Notes: a model not told the origin generated them from the sequence alone. Shown: positions 25,719 to 43,877, counted from the stretch's first letter. The stretch is 64,000 nt of DNA from an uncultured Sulfurovum sp. (GCA_902727915.1 CACVAU010000084.1:1-64000), one strand, 5' to 3'. Numbers and translations are program-made.

Positions 25719-27341
25719 ATGCTAGATATATTAATCATCGGTTCAGGTGGTGCAGGACTTTCTGCTGCACTCTCAGCCAAACAAGAAGGCTCAAATGTTT
25801 TAGTTGTTGGGAAAAGCTACCCCACAGCCTCACAAACCTCTATGGCACAAGGAGGCATGAACGCTGCCCTTGGAAATGTAACCCCTGATTCTACCCAAGC
25901 ACACATTGACGATACCCTAAAATCAGCCCACTCCCTTTGTAACCCAAACATGATTAAGCAACTCTGTGAAGATGCACCCAAAAGCATTGCATGGTTAGAC
26001 AGTCTAGGCGTTCCATTTGACCGAACAGAAGCCTCTAAAGTAGCCCAAAGACAACTGGGTGGTGCTTCTTCTAAACGTGCTTGTTATGCTCAAGACTATA
26101 CGGGTCTTAAAATCCTCCATACGCTTTATGACACCTGTTTAAAAGAAGGCATTGAGATGAAAGAAGAGTATTTTCTGCTCAACCTCATCACCGAAGAACA
26201 AACCGTACTTGGTGCAACCTTCTTAAACATTGTCACAGGTGAAGTAGAGAGCATTGAAGCCAAAGCGACCATCATTGCCACTGGTGGCTACGGAAGTCTT
26301 TACAAAAACTACACCACTAATTCTGAAGGAGCAACAGGCGATGGAATCGCAGCTGTACTACGTGCAGGTGGAAGCCTAAGCGACATGGAGTTTGTACAGT
26401 TCCACCCAACAGCCCTAAAAGGCTCTGCAACACTCATAAGCGAGAGTGCCAGAGGTGAAGGTGGCTACTTAGTTAACAGTAAAGGTGAACGTTTTATAGA
26501 TGAACTACTCCCAAGAGATGTTGTGGCACGTGCCATCGCCAAACAGATAAGCAATGAGGAAGAAGTATTTTTAGACTTAAGACACTTAGGAGAAGAAAAA
26601 CTCTTAAAACTCATGCCCCAAGAAGTCCAGCTCTGTAAACTCCATGAAAATGTCGATCCAGCCAAAGAACTAGTACCCATCAAACCCGTAGCCCACTACA
26701 GCATGGGTGGCATTGATGTCAATGAAAACTTAGAAGTAACAGGTTTAAAAAACTGTTACGCCGTAGGTGAATGTTCCAATGCCAAAGTTCACGGAGCCAA
26801 CCGACTAGGAGGAAACTCCCTCCTAGAAATCGTAAGCCTAGGAAGAAAAGTAGGGGGTGATTGCCATCACACCAATAAAAATTCGATTCCCCTCCCCAAC
26901 GGTTCAAATAACAAACAACTACAAAACGACCAAGAATACATCGAAGGTCTCTTTGAAGAGTATCCATGGGAAAGAAACTTCTACCAAGAGTTCAACAAGC
27001 TAGGAAAAGCCTTTTACCACAAAGCCGGCATCGTAAGAGACAACACCGAACTCAACAACCTACTCAATGAACTACGCGTCCTAAAAGCCGACCTCGACAA
27101 CATGGGAATCGGTGACAAGAACAGAGAGAACAACACGAACTTAGTAGAGTTCTTACAATTTCAAAACATGTTAGAAATAGGTGAAATCGTTTTAGACGCA
27201 GCCCTAGTAAGAGACGAAAGCCGTGGAGCCCACTTTAAAACAGCTTTTCCCGAAAAAGATGACAAGCTCTACAAAGCCCATTCACTCTACTGGATAGAAG
27301 AAAACGTTTTACAAAATAAACTCGTAAAGGTAACAGCATAA
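25719..27341 (+). CDS. Fumarate reductase/succinate dehydrogenase-like flavoprotein subunit
   Basis: FAD-binding catalytic subunit. The dinucleotide motif is IIGSGGAGLSAAL (6-18). Flavin and substrate regions include MAQGGMNAALG (42-52), FVQFHPTAL, SARGEGGYLVN, HYSMGGIDVNENLEVTGLKNCYAVGE and HGANRLGGNSLLE. The His that carries covalent FAD in standard SdhA/FrdA (SHT motif) is Gln39 (SQT), so FAD is predicted to be non-covalent, which in other systems favours fumarate reduction over succinate oxidation. An in-frame ATG at 25707 exists. The ATG at 25719 is preferred because GGGAG stands 5 bases before it. TAATG overlap with the next gene. Confidence 0.88.
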   Translation: MLDILIIGSGGAGLSAALSAKQEGSNVLVVGKSYPTASQTSMAQGGMNAALGNVTPDSTQAHIDDTLKSAHSLCNPNMIKQLCEDAPKSIAWLDSLGVPFDRTEASKVAQRQLGGASSKRACYAQDYTGLKILHTLYDTCLKEGIEMKEEYFLLNLITEEQTVLGATFLNIVTGEVESIEAKATIIATGGYGSLYKNYTTNSEGATGDGIAAVLRAGGSLSDMEFVQFHPTALKGSATLISESARGEGGYLVNSKGERFIDELLPRDVVARAIAKQISNEEEVFLDLRHLGEEKLLKLMPQEVQLCKLHENVDPAKELVPIKPVAHYSMGGIDVNENLEVTGLKNCYAVGECSNAKVHGANRLGGNSLLEIVSLGRKVGGDCHHTNKNSIPLPNGSNNKQLQNDQEYIEGLFEEYPWERNFYQEFNKLGKAFYHKAGIVRDNTELNNLLNELRVLKADLDNMGIGDKNRENNTNLVEFLQFQNMLEIGEIVLDAALVRDESRGAHFKTAFPEKDDKLYKAHSLYWIEENVLQNKLVKVTA

Positions 27342-28027
27342 TGAACATAGAAATCAAACGTGGCGAAGCAACAGAAACCTTTGACATTTCAACAACAAGC
27401 TCTACCCTACTTCAAGCTTTATTTGAGATCAAAAACAACATTGACAACTCGCTAACATTCTCATCAAATTGTCGTTCAGGAGTCTGTGGAACCTGTGCCA
27501 TGCGTGTCAATGGACGAGAAGAACTTGCTTGTTCGTACAAAGTACAAGACGGTGACCTCATCGAGCCATTACAATACCACGAAGTACAACGCGACCTCAA
27601 AGTCAACAAAACAAAAGTAAGAGAAACCCTCAAAGCTTCAACAGCATGGATGCAAGCTTCACAAGAAGTAGAGACTACACAGGAAAATGTACTGTTAACC
27701 GAAACCCAAACAGACTGCATACTCTGTGACTCTTGTTATTCTGCGTGTCCTGTTTTAGCTGTGAACCCAGACTTCATGGGACCTTTTGCCCTAACCCGTG
27801 TCTACCGTTACACATCCGATGCTAGAGAATCAGACATTGCTACTACCATTGCTAATGTTCAGTCAAATGCTATTTGGGATTGTACCTTATGTGGGGAGTG
27901 TACAGCCGTTTGTCCACAAGGCATCGACCCTAAAATGGACATCAACATGTTACGTGGAACTGCTGCTCAATTAGGGTATATGGATCCTAATTATCAGGCT
28001 ATGGATTTTGGGTTTGGTGGGTTTTAA
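27341..28027 (+). CDS. Fumarate reductase-like iron-sulfur subunit with two CxxCxxCxxxCP motifs
   Basis: Electron-transfer subunit, 228 residues. The [2Fe-2S] ligands are C44, C49, C52 and C64. The first cluster motif is CILCDSCYSACP (C126, C129, C132, C136) and the second CTLCGECTAVCP (C181, C184, C187, C191). Standard SdhB/FrdB has no Cys at the position of C184, which leaves a [3Fe-4S] centre. The extra Cys predicts a second [4Fe-4S], as in class E succinate:quinone reductases and methylmenaquinol:fumarate reductases. No membrane-anchor or CCG-domain subunit follows. A plain GGFGF-type C-terminus ends the protein. Confidence 0.88.
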   Translation: MNIEIKRGEATETFDISTTSSTLLQALFEIKNNIDNSLTFSSNCRSGVCGTCAMRVNGREELACSYKVQDGDLIEPLQYHEVQRDLKVNKTKVRETLKASTAWMQASQEVETTQENVLLTETQTDCILCDSCYSACPVLAVNPDFMGPFALTRVYRYTSDARESDIATTIANVQSNAIWDCTLCGECTAVCPQGIDPKMDINMLRGTAAQLGYMDPNYQAMDFGFGGF

Positions 28028-28113
28028 TAGCTTTAATTATTAATATTTAAATTATAAATTAAGTATATTTATTATATATTTAATTTAATAAAAATTTAAT
28101 ATTAGGATTATCC

Positions 28114-28479
28114 ATGAAATATTTATCTAAAACATTCTTAGTAATACTCTCAACTTTTATACTTATAATACTCTCTGCCTGTTCAAAATCAGAAGTTATT
28201 GCTGTCTCAGAACTACATCCCTATAAGCAAAATTTTGGTGTATTACAAAACCATCAAGCCGATGAAGTCATTCGTCAAGAACTTATGGCTATGCATCAAC
28301 CAACCCAAATAGACACACCTGAAATTCTTGACCCTGAAATCTCAACGGAACTCACTGTTGACTCAGACGCATTTTTAGCACATGAATATGTCCCCACAGC
28401 TCCTGTTATTAGTTATAAATACAAATTCGATTCTAAATTCTACTCCAAGGCAGAATGGCGAACAATGGATTTAGAATAA
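28114..28479 (+). CDS. Small lipoprotein, unknown
   Basis: A 121-residue protein with a lipoprotein signal (hydrophobic 8-20, lipobox LSAC at about 20-23, then Ser-Lys). The mature part is rich in Pro, Glu, His and Thr and contains the paired motif HPYKQNFGVLQNHQADEVI. No family was recognised. ATTAGGATTATCC provides a ribosome site. The spacing of 86 AT-rich bases from the fumarate reductase pair suggests a separate unit. Confidence 0.7.
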   Translation: MKYLSKTFLVILSTFILIILSACSKSEVIAVSELHPYKQNFGVLQNHQADEVIRQELMAMHQPTQIDTPEILDPEISTELTVDSDAFLAHEYVPTAPVISYKYKFDSKFYSKAEWRTMDLE

Positions 28480-28518
28480 AACTTGCTATACTCATGCTTA
28501 TTAAAATAAGGAAGCTAA

Positions 28519-28701
28519 ATGGAACATTTTTTTACTTGTCCCTACTGTTGGGAAAGAATATCCATGATACTAGAAAGTGAAGAAGAAAACGCAGACTACA
28601 TAGAAGATTGTGAAATTTGTTGTAGACCTATAGAGTTAGATTTTAAATTTGTACGCAATGATTTAGTGATGTTTAATGCCAAAAAAATGGAAGGCATTTA
28701 A
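28519..28701 (+). CDS. CPXCG-motif cysteine-rich protein
   Basis: A 60-residue zinc-ribbon-like protein of the Cys_rich_CPXCG family. CPYCW (8-12) and CEICCRPIEL supply the two Cys pairs; the family's usual Gly after the first pair is Trp here. AAGGAAGCTAA precedes the ATG. Function is unknown, with metal binding assumed. It is convergent with rpoC. Confidence 0.8.
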   Translation: MEHFFTCPYCWERISMILESEEENADYIEDCEICCRPIELDFKFVRNDLVMFNAKKMEGI

Positions 28702-28709
28702 CACACTAT

Positions 28710-28736
28710 GAGAAGCAAGAGAAAATCTTGCTTCTC
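28710..28736. terminator. Hairpin between convergent CPXCG gene and rpoC
   Basis: A perfect 11-bp stem GAGAAGCAAGA / TCTTGCTTCTC with loop GAAAA lies 10 bases after the rpoC stop. No U-run is present on either strand. Its place between converging genes supports a transcription-end role. Confidence 0.65.
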
Positions 28737-28746
28737 TCAAAATAGC

Positions 28747-37663
<8,917 letters not shown>

Positions 37664-38029
37664 TTATTTAAGCTCACAAGCTGCACCAGCTTCTTCAATC
37701 TGCTTTTTGATTTCTTCAGCTTCTTCTTTAGATGCACCCTCTTTAAGCGTTGTTGGTACTTCTTCAACTGCTGCTTTTGCTTCTTTAAGTCCAAGACCTG
37801 TAATAGCTCTTACTACTTTAATAGCATTGATTTTCTTAGCACCAGCATCTGTAAGCACTACATCAAATTCTGTTTGCTCTTCAACTGCTTCTGCTACTGC
37901 ACCACCAGCTACTACAGTAGCTTGTGCAGATACACCAAATTTTTCTTCAAATTCTTTTACAAGCTCAGAAAGCTCAAGTACTGACATGTTTGAGATAAAC
38001 TCTAAAACATCTTCTTTAGTTGTTGCCAT
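37664..38029 (-). CDS. rplL: 50S ribosomal protein L7/L12
   Basis: A 121-residue stalk protein. The N-terminal dimerisation helices ([20 protein letters not shown]) are followed by an Ala/Val/Gly hinge (about 40-52) and the C-terminal factor-binding domain ([34 protein letters not shown]). The ATG at 38029 has AAGGA 8 bases upstream and gives the family length; an in-frame ATG 30 bases earlier lacks a ribosome site. It follows rplJ. Confidence 0.98.
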   Translation of the reverse strand: MATTKEDVLEFISNMSVLELSELVKEFEEKFGVSAQATVVAGGAVAEAVEEQTEFDVVLTDAGAKKINAIKVVRAITGLGLKEAKAAVEEVPTTLKEGASKEEAEEIKKQIEEAGAACELK

Positions 38030-38102
38030 TTTTAATTCCTTAAAATTATTATTTTTCAAATGATATTAAAATCATTAAATTCAATGTTCGATTAAATCGA
38101 AC

Positions 38103-38588
38103 CTACGCTTCTTCTTCTAATTTAGTTGCTAAAGCACTCATACCAATTGTAAAGTTTTGCACTGGTGCATTCCATACATTAAGTAACATACCAAGAAGTT
38201 CATCTCTACCTGGAAGTTTCGCCATAGCATTAATTGTAGCGATATCTGCAACTTTAGACTCAATTACCCCAGACTTAATTGAAAAATTATCTCCGTTTTC
38301 AGAAGCAGATTTATCGGCTACTTTACAAGTAGCAATCTGATCTTCACCCCAGATAAATACATTCGTATCTACTAACTCCATCTCTTCACAATTTGCATTT
38401 TTAAGTGCAATTCCTGCTAAAGTGTTTTTAATAACACGTACTTGTACATCATTTTCTTTAGCTAATTTTCTAACACCTTCTAATGCTTCAACAGTCATAC
38501 CTTTATAATCACATACGATTACAGCACCCTGATCAGCAAAAGCAGTTGATAATTCATTTACAATAGCTTCTTTTTCAGTTCTAGTCAT
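38103..38588 (-). CDS. rplJ: 50S ribosomal protein L10
   Basis: A 161-residue stalk base protein. It has the N-terminal rRNA-binding domain (MTRTEKEAIVNELSTAF, VRVIKNTLAGIAL) and a C-terminal helix that holds L7/L12 dimers. GAAAGGAGAAC precedes the ATG. A 146-base leader separates it from rplA, as expected for autoregulation by the L10-L12 complex. Confidence 0.98.
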   Translation of the reverse strand: MTRTEKEAIVNELSTAFADQGAVIVCDYKGMTVEALEGVRKLAKENDVQVRVIKNTLAGIALKNANCEEMELVDTNVFIWGEDQIATCKVADKSASENGDNFSIKSGVIESKVADIATINAMAKLPGRDELLGMLLNVWNAPVQNFTIGMSALATKLEEEA

Positions 38589-38734
38589 TTGTTCTCCTTT
38601 CGATCTCTAAAAGGGTGGTTCTACCCAACAAACTTTTTTCAAAGTTCTCTATTAAGCTTTCGCCCCTATTATCTTTAATCTAGATTACTTATGCTAAGCA
38701 TAAAGCAAAAGACATCAAAATGATGTCCTAAGCT
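38589..38734 (-). promoter_or_regulatory. rplJ leader with rplA-terminal hairpin (L10-leader-like)
   Basis: The minus strand first shows GACATCA-TTT-TGATGTC followed by TTTT (38707-38727), a terminator-like stem after rplA. The following leader contains GGGGCGAAAGC, AATAGAGAACTTTGAAAAAAGTT and a short GGGT/ACCC hairpin close to the ribosome site, in the position of the L10 autoregulatory leader. The identification rests on position and general shape. Confidence 0.5.
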
Positions 38735-39439
38735 TTAGGCTTTAATATCCAGAAGTTCAGCTGTATCAAGTGTTACAGAAGGACTCATGGTTAATGATAA
38801 TGCACCATTTAAAATATACCTACCCTTTGCAGAAGCTGGTTTTGCTTTATTAACTTTTTCTAAAATAACTCTTAAATTCTCTTCAATTTTAGCAGCCCCA
38901 AAGGATACTTTTCCAATACCTGCATGGATATTACCTTTTTTATCTACTCTAAAGTTAACTTTACCACCCTTAGCTTCAGTAACAGCCTTAGTAAGATCCA
39001 TTGTTACTGTTCCAGTTTTAGGGTTAGGCATTAAACCTTTTGGTCCGAGTACTCTTGCTACTTTTCCAAGTGTTCCCATCATATTAGGCGTTGCAATTAC
39101 CGTATCAAAATCTATATTACCTGCTTGAATTGCCTCAATAAGATCATCAGAACCAACAATATCTGCACCTGCTGCTTTTGCTTCGTCTGCTTTTTCATCT
39201 TTAGCAAAAACGGCAACCCTAACAACTTTACCTGTACCATTTGGTAGTACAACTGAACCTCTAATCATTTGATCAGCATGTCTTGGATCAACATTTAAAT
39301 TTAATGCTATCTCTACAGTTTCATCAAATTTAGCTGATTTTAATTTACCTAATAATGCTGTAGCTTCAGCCACAGAATAATTTTTTTCAGCATCAACTTT
39401 TTCTAAAAGTGCTGCTCTTTTTTTACTTAATTTTTTCAT
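38735..39439 (-). CDS. rplA: 50S ribosomal protein L1
   Basis: A 234-residue L1. Family blocks include [21 protein letters not shown], the PNGTGK segment, [14 protein letters not shown] and [16 protein letters not shown] [25 protein letters not shown] precedes the ATG. It lies directly after rplK in the usual L11-L1 unit. Confidence 0.98.
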   Translation of the reverse strand: MKKLSKKRAALLEKVDAEKNYSVAEATALLGKLKSAKFDETVEIALNLNVDPRHADQMIRGSVVLPNGTGKVVRVAVFAKDEKADEAKAAGADIVGSDDLIEAIQAGNIDFDTVIATPNMMGTLGKVARVLGPKGLMPNPKTGTVTMDLTKAVTEAKGGKVNFRVDKKGNIHAGIGKVSFGAAKIEENLRVILEKVNKAKPASAKGRYILNGALSLTMSPSVTLDTAELLDIKA

Positions 39440-39523
39440 TGAATTTCTCCACGATATAAATCTCCCACTATCTTAGTGGTACAGGGTCGAAACCGACCAT
39501 TAAGTTAATTCGAATAAATCGAA

Positions 39524-39949
39524 TTAACCAGCAATCTCAACACCCATTGAACGACATGTACCAGCAATAATTTTTGCTGCCATCTCTTTATCATCTGTGT
39601 TTAAGTCAGAAATTTTCTTTTCAACAATCTCATCAATTTGAGCTGCTGTAAGTGTTCCAACTTTATTAATAATAGGGTTATCTGTACCCTTTTTAATACC
39701 TGCTGCTTTCATAATAAGCTCAGATGCAGGAGGCTGTTTAGTTTCAAATGTAAAAGATCTATCAGCATAAACTGTTACTTCAACAGGGATTTTGAAACCC
39801 ATTTTGTCTTTAGTTCTTTCATTAAATGCTTTACAAAATTCCATAATGTTAACACCACGTTGACCAAGTGCTGGTCCAACTGGTGGTGATGGGTTAGCTG
39901 ATCCAGCAGGAATCATCATTTTGAACTTTTCAGTTACTTTTTTTGCCAT
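39524..39949 (-). CDS. rplK: 50S ribosomal protein L11
   Basis: A 141-residue L11 of the GTPase-associated centre. [22 protein letters not shown] is the N-terminal signature (factor-binding Pro-rich loop), and the C-terminal rRNA-binding domain ends in [10 protein letters not shown]. Two adjacent ATG codons exist; the second (39949) is chosen because AGGAG then lies 6 bases upstream. A strong terminator separates it from nusG, so rplK probably has its own promoter in the AT-rich gap (39950-40059). Confidence 0.97.
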   Translation of the reverse strand: MAKKVTEKFKMMIPAGSANPSPPVGPALGQRGVNIMEFCKAFNERTKDKMGFKIPVEVTVYADRSFTFETKQPPASELIMKAAGIKKGTDNPIINKVGTLTAAQIDEIVEKKISDLNTDDKEMAAKIIAGTCRSMGVEIAG

Positions 39950-40059
39950 CATTGTCTCCTTAGATTAAATAGTAGTTTATTTAGTATTAAATAAAAACTT
40001 GACTAATAAAAATAGTTTTTTATTAATTAAATTTTTAGATATTATTTTTTGATATAAAA

Positions 40060-40091
40060 AAAGGGAATGAGATTTTCATCCCATTCCCTTT
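40060..40091 (-). terminator. Strong intrinsic terminator after nusG
   Basis: A 14-bp stem (one G-U pair) capped by a GAAA tetraloop, followed on the minus strand by TTTT. It starts 7 bases after the nusG stop and would separate the tRNA-tuf-secE-nusG transcript from rplK onward. Confidence 0.85.
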
Positions 40092-40098
40092 TAGATAA

Positions 40099-40629
40099 TT
40101 ATATTATTTTTTCGACTTGTGTATAAAGAATCTCTACTGGTGTATTTCTACCAAAAATTGAAACATTAAGTTTTAATTTTCCATGATCGAGATCATATTC
40201 TTCAACCATCCCTGTAAAATTAGAAAAAGGTCCATCGACAATACGAACCATCTCACCATTTTCAAAGTCAACTTTAGGACGTGGAGCCTCTTTTTTCTCC
40301 ATTTTGTCTAAAATAACTTTAATATCGGCAGCTGATAGTGGTGTAGCAGTTTTACCTTCTCCAATGAAACGAGAAACACGAGGTAAAGATTGAACTTTAT
40401 GCCAAAGTGCTATATCAAGATTAACTTGGGCAAAGACATAGCCAGAATAAAGCACACGCTCTGTAATCTTTTTTTCGCCATTTTTAACCTCAATAACTTC
40501 CTCAGTAGGAACAATAATTTTTTCTACTTGATCTTCAATACCATTTTCAACAGCTAAAAGTTCTATTCCTTTTTTAACAGCTTGTTCTGATCCTGAATAA
40601 ACTTGAATTGCATACCATTGAAATGACAT
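40099..40629 (-). CDS. nusG: Transcription elongation/antitermination factor NusG
   Basis: A 176-residue NusG. The NGN domain starts WYAIQVYSGSEQAVKKGIE and contains YVFAQVNL and SRFIGEG. The C-terminal KOW domain is GEMVRIVDGPFSNFTGMVEEYD. It binds polymerase and couples to S10 or Rho. The stop of secE is one base upstream of its ATG. Confidence 0.98.
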   Translation of the reverse strand: MSFQWYAIQVYSGSEQAVKKGIELLAVENGIEDQVEKIIVPTEEVIEVKNGEKKITERVLYSGYVFAQVNLDIALWHKVQSLPRVSRFIGEGKTATPLSAADIKVILDKMEKKEAPRPKVDFENGEMVRIVDGPFSNFTGMVEEYDLDHGKLKLNVSIFGRNTPVEILYTQVEKII

Positions 40630-40630
40630 C

Positions 40631-40813
40631 TTAACCTACTATTGAAGTTACGATTGATGACATTAACCAATCAACAAGTGCTAAAAAAATTGATATTACT
40701 GTTACCACGATGAAAACTGCAAAAAATGCTTGTCTTATTTGAGTTTTTGTTGGAAATATAACTTTTCGAATCTCTTCTTTAACGTGTGCAAAATATGTTG
40801 TTAATTTTCCCAT
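40631..40813 (-). CDS. secE: Preprotein translocase subunit SecE
   Basis: A 60-residue single-helix SecE. The amphipathic N-terminal part KLTTYFAHVKEEIRKVIFPTK carries the conserved V-x-W/F-P motif. The membrane helix spans about 30-55. It completes the SecYEG channel. It lies between tRNA-Trp and nusG, the standard place. Confidence 0.97.
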   Translation of the reverse strand: MGKLTTYFAHVKEEIRKVIFPTKTQIRQAFFAVFIVVTVISIFLALVDWLMSSIVTSIVG

Positions 40814-40844
40814 TGTATTTACCTTTTGTATTTACCATTATTTG

Positions 40845-40920
40845 TGGCAGGCCAAGAGGGACTCGAACCCCCGGCACCTGGTTTTGGAGACCAGTGCTCT
40901 ACCAACTGAGCTATTGGCCT
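40845..40920 (-). tRNA. tRNA-Trp (CCA)
   Basis: A 76-base cloverleaf with encoded CCA. The acceptor stem is AGGCCAA/TTGGCCT, the D-arm GCTC/GAGC and the anticodon loop CTCCAAA (anticodon CCA) in an ACTGG-type stem. The T-arm is GGGGGTTCGAGTCCC. An AAGAAAGATA/TATCTTTCTT hairpin (40928-40951) separates it from rpmG. Confidence 0.98.
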
Positions 40921-40973
40921 AAGAATAAAGAAAGATAAAAATATCTTTCTTAAAAAGTAAAAGAAAAAACTTA

Positions 40974-41126
40974 TTACAGCTTCATTTCTTTGTGTGTCGT
41001 ATGACGCTTACAATGCTTACAGTACTTTTTTAAAGCAATCTTTTCAGCAGTGTTTCTTTTATTCTTAGTGGTGTGATAGTTACGTCTTGTACATACTTCA
41101 CAACCTAAGTGAATTGTTTCTCTCAT
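40974..41126 (-). CDS. rpmG: 50S ribosomal protein L33
   Basis: A 50-residue L33: [19 protein letters not shown] at the start, [14 protein letters not shown] near the end. The Cys pairs CEVC and CKHC make this the zinc-binding form. AGGAGAAACTAA precedes the ATG. It lies in the conserved tuf-rpmG-trnW-secE order. Confidence 0.97.
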   Translation of the reverse strand: MRETIHLGCEVCTRRNYHTTKNKRNTAEKIALKKYCKHCKRHTTHKEMKL

Positions 41127-41179
41127 TTAGTTTCTCCTAAAGAATATTAGAAAAGAGTTAAACTCTCTTCTAATGGTGC

Positions 41180-42388
41180 TTATGCAATAATTTCAGCAAC
41201 AACACCAGCACCAACCGTTCTACCACCTTCACGGATAGCAAACTTAGTACCCTGCTCAAGAGCAACTGGGTTAATTAGCTCAACAGTAATTGTAACATTA
41301 TCACCAGGCATAACCATTTCAACACCCTCAGAAAGAGAAATTGAACCTGTAACATCTGTTGTTCTTACGTAAAACTGAGGTCTATAGTTATTAAAGAATG
41401 GAGTATGTCTACCACCCTCTTCTTTTTTAAGGATATAAACTTCAGCTGTAAACTTAGAATGTGGGGTAATTGAACCTGGCTTACAAAGAACCATACCTCT
41501 TTCAACAGCCTCTTTATCAATACCTCTGATAAGAACACCACAGTTATCACCAGCTTGACCACAATCCATCTCTTTACGGAACATTTCAACACCAGTAACA
41601 GTTGTTTTTTGGTTATCTCTAATACCAACAATTTCAACTTCATTACCAACACATACTGTACCTCTGTCAATTTTACCAGTTACAACAGTACCACGACCTT
41701 GAATTGTAAAGATATCTTCAATTGGCATTAAGAAGTCTTTATCCGTTTCTCTTACTGGCTCAGGAATGTACTCATCTACAGCATTCATAAGTTCGTAAAT
41801 TTTTTCTGACCACTCACCAGCCGTTCCAGCTTTAGCTTCTTCAAGAGCTTGGAATGCAGAACCAGCAACGATTGGCGTATCATCACCTGGGAAATCGTAC
41901 TCAGAAAGAAGTTCTCTAACTTCCATCTCAACTAATTCTAACATCTCTTCTTTATCTTCATCATCAAGTTGATCTTCTTTATTTAAGAAAATTACGATGT
42001 AAGGTACACCAACTTGTTTAGAAAGAAGGATATGCTCTCTAGTTTGTGCCATAGGTCCATCAGTTGAAGCAATTACAAGAATAGCACCATCCATTTGAGC
42101 AGCACCAGTAATCATATTTTTAACGTAATCGGCGTGACCAGGACAATCTACGTGAGCATAGTGTCTAGTGTCAGTTTCGTACTCAACATGAGAAGTGGCA
42201 ATAGTAATTCCTCTTTCTCTCTCTTCTGGTGCATTATCAATTGCATCATAATCCATTAGTTCTGAATCATTTTTTAATGCTAATACAGCAGTAATTGCAG
42301 CTGTTAATGTAGTTTTACCGTGATCAACGTGACCAATTGTTCCAATGTTAACATGTGGTTTGGTTCGTTCAAATTTTTCTTTAGCCAT
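41180..42388 (-). CDS. tuf: Elongation factor Tu
   Basis: EF-Tu, 402 residues. The P-loop is GHVDHGKTT (about 19-27). Other G motifs are RGITI (switch I), DCPGHADYV and FLNKED (about 136-141). The C-terminal barrels end in [13 protein letters not shown]. The frame is open 129 bases further upstream, but the ATG at 42388 has AGGAG 7 bases before it and gives the family N-terminus. It is downstream of four tRNA genes, as in many bacteria. Confidence 0.98.
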   Translation of the reverse strand: MAKEKFERTKPHVNIGTIGHVDHGKTTLTAAITAVLALKNDSELMDYDAIDNAPEERERGITIATSHVEYETDTRHYAHVDCPGHADYVKNMITGAAQMDGAILVIASTDGPMAQTREHILLSKQVGVPYIVIFLNKEDQLDDEDKEEMLELVEMEVRELLSEYDFPGDDTPIVAGSAFQALEEAKAGTAGEWSEKIYELMNAVDEYIPEPVRETDKDFLMPIEDIFTIQGRGTVVTGKIDRGTVCVGNEVEIVGIRDNQKTTVTGVEMFRKEMDCGQAGDNCGVLIRGIDKEAVERGMVLCKPGSITPHSKFTAEVYILKKEEGGRHTPFFNNYRPQFYVRTTDVTGSISLSEGVEMVMPGDNVTITVELINPVALEQGTKFAIREGGRTVGAGVVAEIIA

Positions 42389-42526
42389 CTGAGGTCTCCT
42401 AAGTTTAGTTTTTAAAATTTTCGACATTATATCAAAAAGTTTTTTATATTGCTTTAAATAGTAGAATATGGACAAAACTATTGTAAAACAAACATTTTTT
42501 ACAACACTTTTGTCCATATTTTAATC

Positions 42527-42601
<75 letters not shown>

Positions 42602-42712
42602 GTAATTAATTTACGATATCTATTTGTAAAAAGTATAAGTGTTTGTTTTTTGATTAGTAATGTGAAAGTAGTAATAAAAATTTCACATCAGCTCCCAGAT
42701 TGCTTTGATAAT

Positions 42713-42788
42713 TGGAGCGGGAAACGAGATTCGAACTCGCGACATCCTGCTTGGAAGGCAGGGGCTCTAGCCACTGAGCTATTCCCGC
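42713..42788 (-). tRNA. tRNA-Gly (TCC)
   Basis: A 76-base cloverleaf with CCA. The acceptor is GCGGGAA/TTCCCGC and the anticodon loop CTTCCAA (anticodon TCC). The T-loop is TTCGAAT. The 111-base gap to tRNA-Thr(GGT) holds a GTGAAA/TTTCAC hairpin and no gene. Confidence 0.97.
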
Positions 42789-42808
42789 ATCTATATCAAA
42801 TATATAAA

Positions 42809-42893
42809 TGGTGGTGAGTGAAGGATTCGAACCTTCGAAGACGTAGTCAGCGGATTTACAATCCGCCCTCGTTGGCCACTTGAGTAACTCACC
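42809..42893 (-). tRNA. tRNA-Tyr (GTA)
   Basis: An 85-base class II tRNA with a long variable arm and CCA. The acceptor is GGTGAGT/ACTCACC and the anticodon loop TTGTAAA (anticodon GTA) on a GCGGA/TCCGC stem. Confidence 0.97.
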
Positions 42894-42933
42894 ATATTTT
42901 TATATTTCTGGTCAAACACTGATAAAATTTTAA

Positions 42934-43010
42934 TGGAGCTGATGAAGGGACTCGAACCCCCGACCTGCTGATTACAAATCAGCTGCTCTAGCCAACTGAG
43001 CTACATCAGC
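42934..43010 (-). tRNA. tRNA-Thr (TGT)
   Basis: A 77-base cloverleaf with CCA. The acceptor is GCTGATG with a matching 3' arm, and the anticodon loop TTTGTAA (anticodon TGT) sits on a GCTGA/TCAGC stem. It is the first gene of the tRNA-tuf transcript. Confidence 0.97.
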
Positions 43011-43046
43011 ACCATTCATTTAAAGTCATTCTTTAAATGGAGTCGC

Positions 43047-43075
43047 ATTATAGGCAAAAATAAAATCTATGTCAA
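43047..43075 (-). promoter_or_regulatory. Consensus sigma-70 promoter of the tRNA-tuf operon
   Basis: On the minus strand TTGACA (43070-43075), exactly 17 bases, TATAAT (43047-43052), preceded by TTTTTGCC. It is a full -35/-10 match. The start would be near 43040, followed by an ATTTAAAG/CTTTAAAT hairpin (43018-43038) before the first tRNA. Confidence 0.85.
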
Positions 43076-43114
43076 GGATTTATATTAAAATAATATGATT
43101 TTCTTTAAATTTGC

Positions 43115-43120
43115 TATAAT
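43115..43120 (+). promoter_or_regulatory. Extended -10 promoter of yaaA
   Basis: TTTGCTATAAT, with TATAAT at 43115-43120, 23-28 bases upstream of the yaaA start. It is divergent from the tRNA-tuf promoter. Confidence 0.65.
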
Positions 43121-43142
43121 GACTAAAAAACAAGGTAAAATG

Positions 43143-43877
43143 ATGAAAATCCTTCTTGCTCCTAGTGAAACAAAAATTCATGGAGGCTGTGATAATTTTT
43201 CTTTAGAAAGTCTTCTCTTTTCAGAACTTACAACTACTAGAAAAATACTTTTACATAAATACACGAATATATTACAAAAAAATGATTTTGATGAACTTTC
43301 CAACATGTTTGGATTAAAAAAAGAAGCTGATATTATTTATCATACCAAAGATATTATCCATGAACTTACAATGAAAGCCATAGAGCGTTATACTGGTGTT
43401 GCTTTTGATTATTTAAACTATAAAGAACTTACTAAAAAAGAACAAGCTTATATAGACCATAATGTAATTTTATGTTCTAACCTTTTTGGTTTTTTACGTG
43501 CTGATGATATGATTCCTGAATATCGACTCAAACAAGGAGAAAAAATTTCTGATTTAAAACCTGAGAAACTTTATAAAGAACATAGTTATTTAATGGAAAA
43601 ATATTTAGAGAATGAAGATATTTTAGATTTACGTGCTGGATTTTATGATAAATTTTATAAACCTACAAAAGCCTACACAACACTAAAGTTTATAAAAAAT
43701 GGGAAGGTAGTAAGTCATTGGGCAAAAGCTTACCGAGGAATTGTTTTACAGAAGATTGCAAAAAAACAAATTAACAACATAGAAGCTTTTATGAAACTCT
43801 CCATAGAAAACCTCACCATAGATGAAATACAAACAAAGAAGAATAAAACTGAAATAATTTATAGGATAGACAATTAA
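43143..43877 (+). CDS. yaaA: YaaA-family peroxide stress protein
   Basis: Member of the YaaA/DUF328 family, which in E. coli limits free iron and DNA damage during peroxide stress. MKILLAPSETK at the start, RYTGVAFDYLNY, and LRAGFYDKFYKPTK-like blocks are visible, though the protein is shorter and more divergent than E. coli YaaA. Adjacent ATG codons exist; 43143 is used because AAGG lies 7 bases upstream and the -10 promoter would leave a leader too short for the ORF's earliest ATG. Its stop codon overlaps that of murE within a 22-bp palindrome. Confidence 0.85.
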   Translation: MKILLAPSETKIHGGCDNFSLESLLFSELTTTRKILLHKYTNILQKNDFDELSNMFGLKKEADIIYHTKDIIHELTMKAIERYTGVAFDYLNYKELTKKEQAYIDHNVILCSNLFGFLRADDMIPEYRLKQGEKISDLKPEKLYKEHSYLMEKYLENEDILDLRAGFYDKFYKPTKAYTTLKFIKNGKVVSHWAKAYRGIVLQKIAKKQINNIEAFMKLSIENLTIDEIQTKKNKTEIIYRIDN

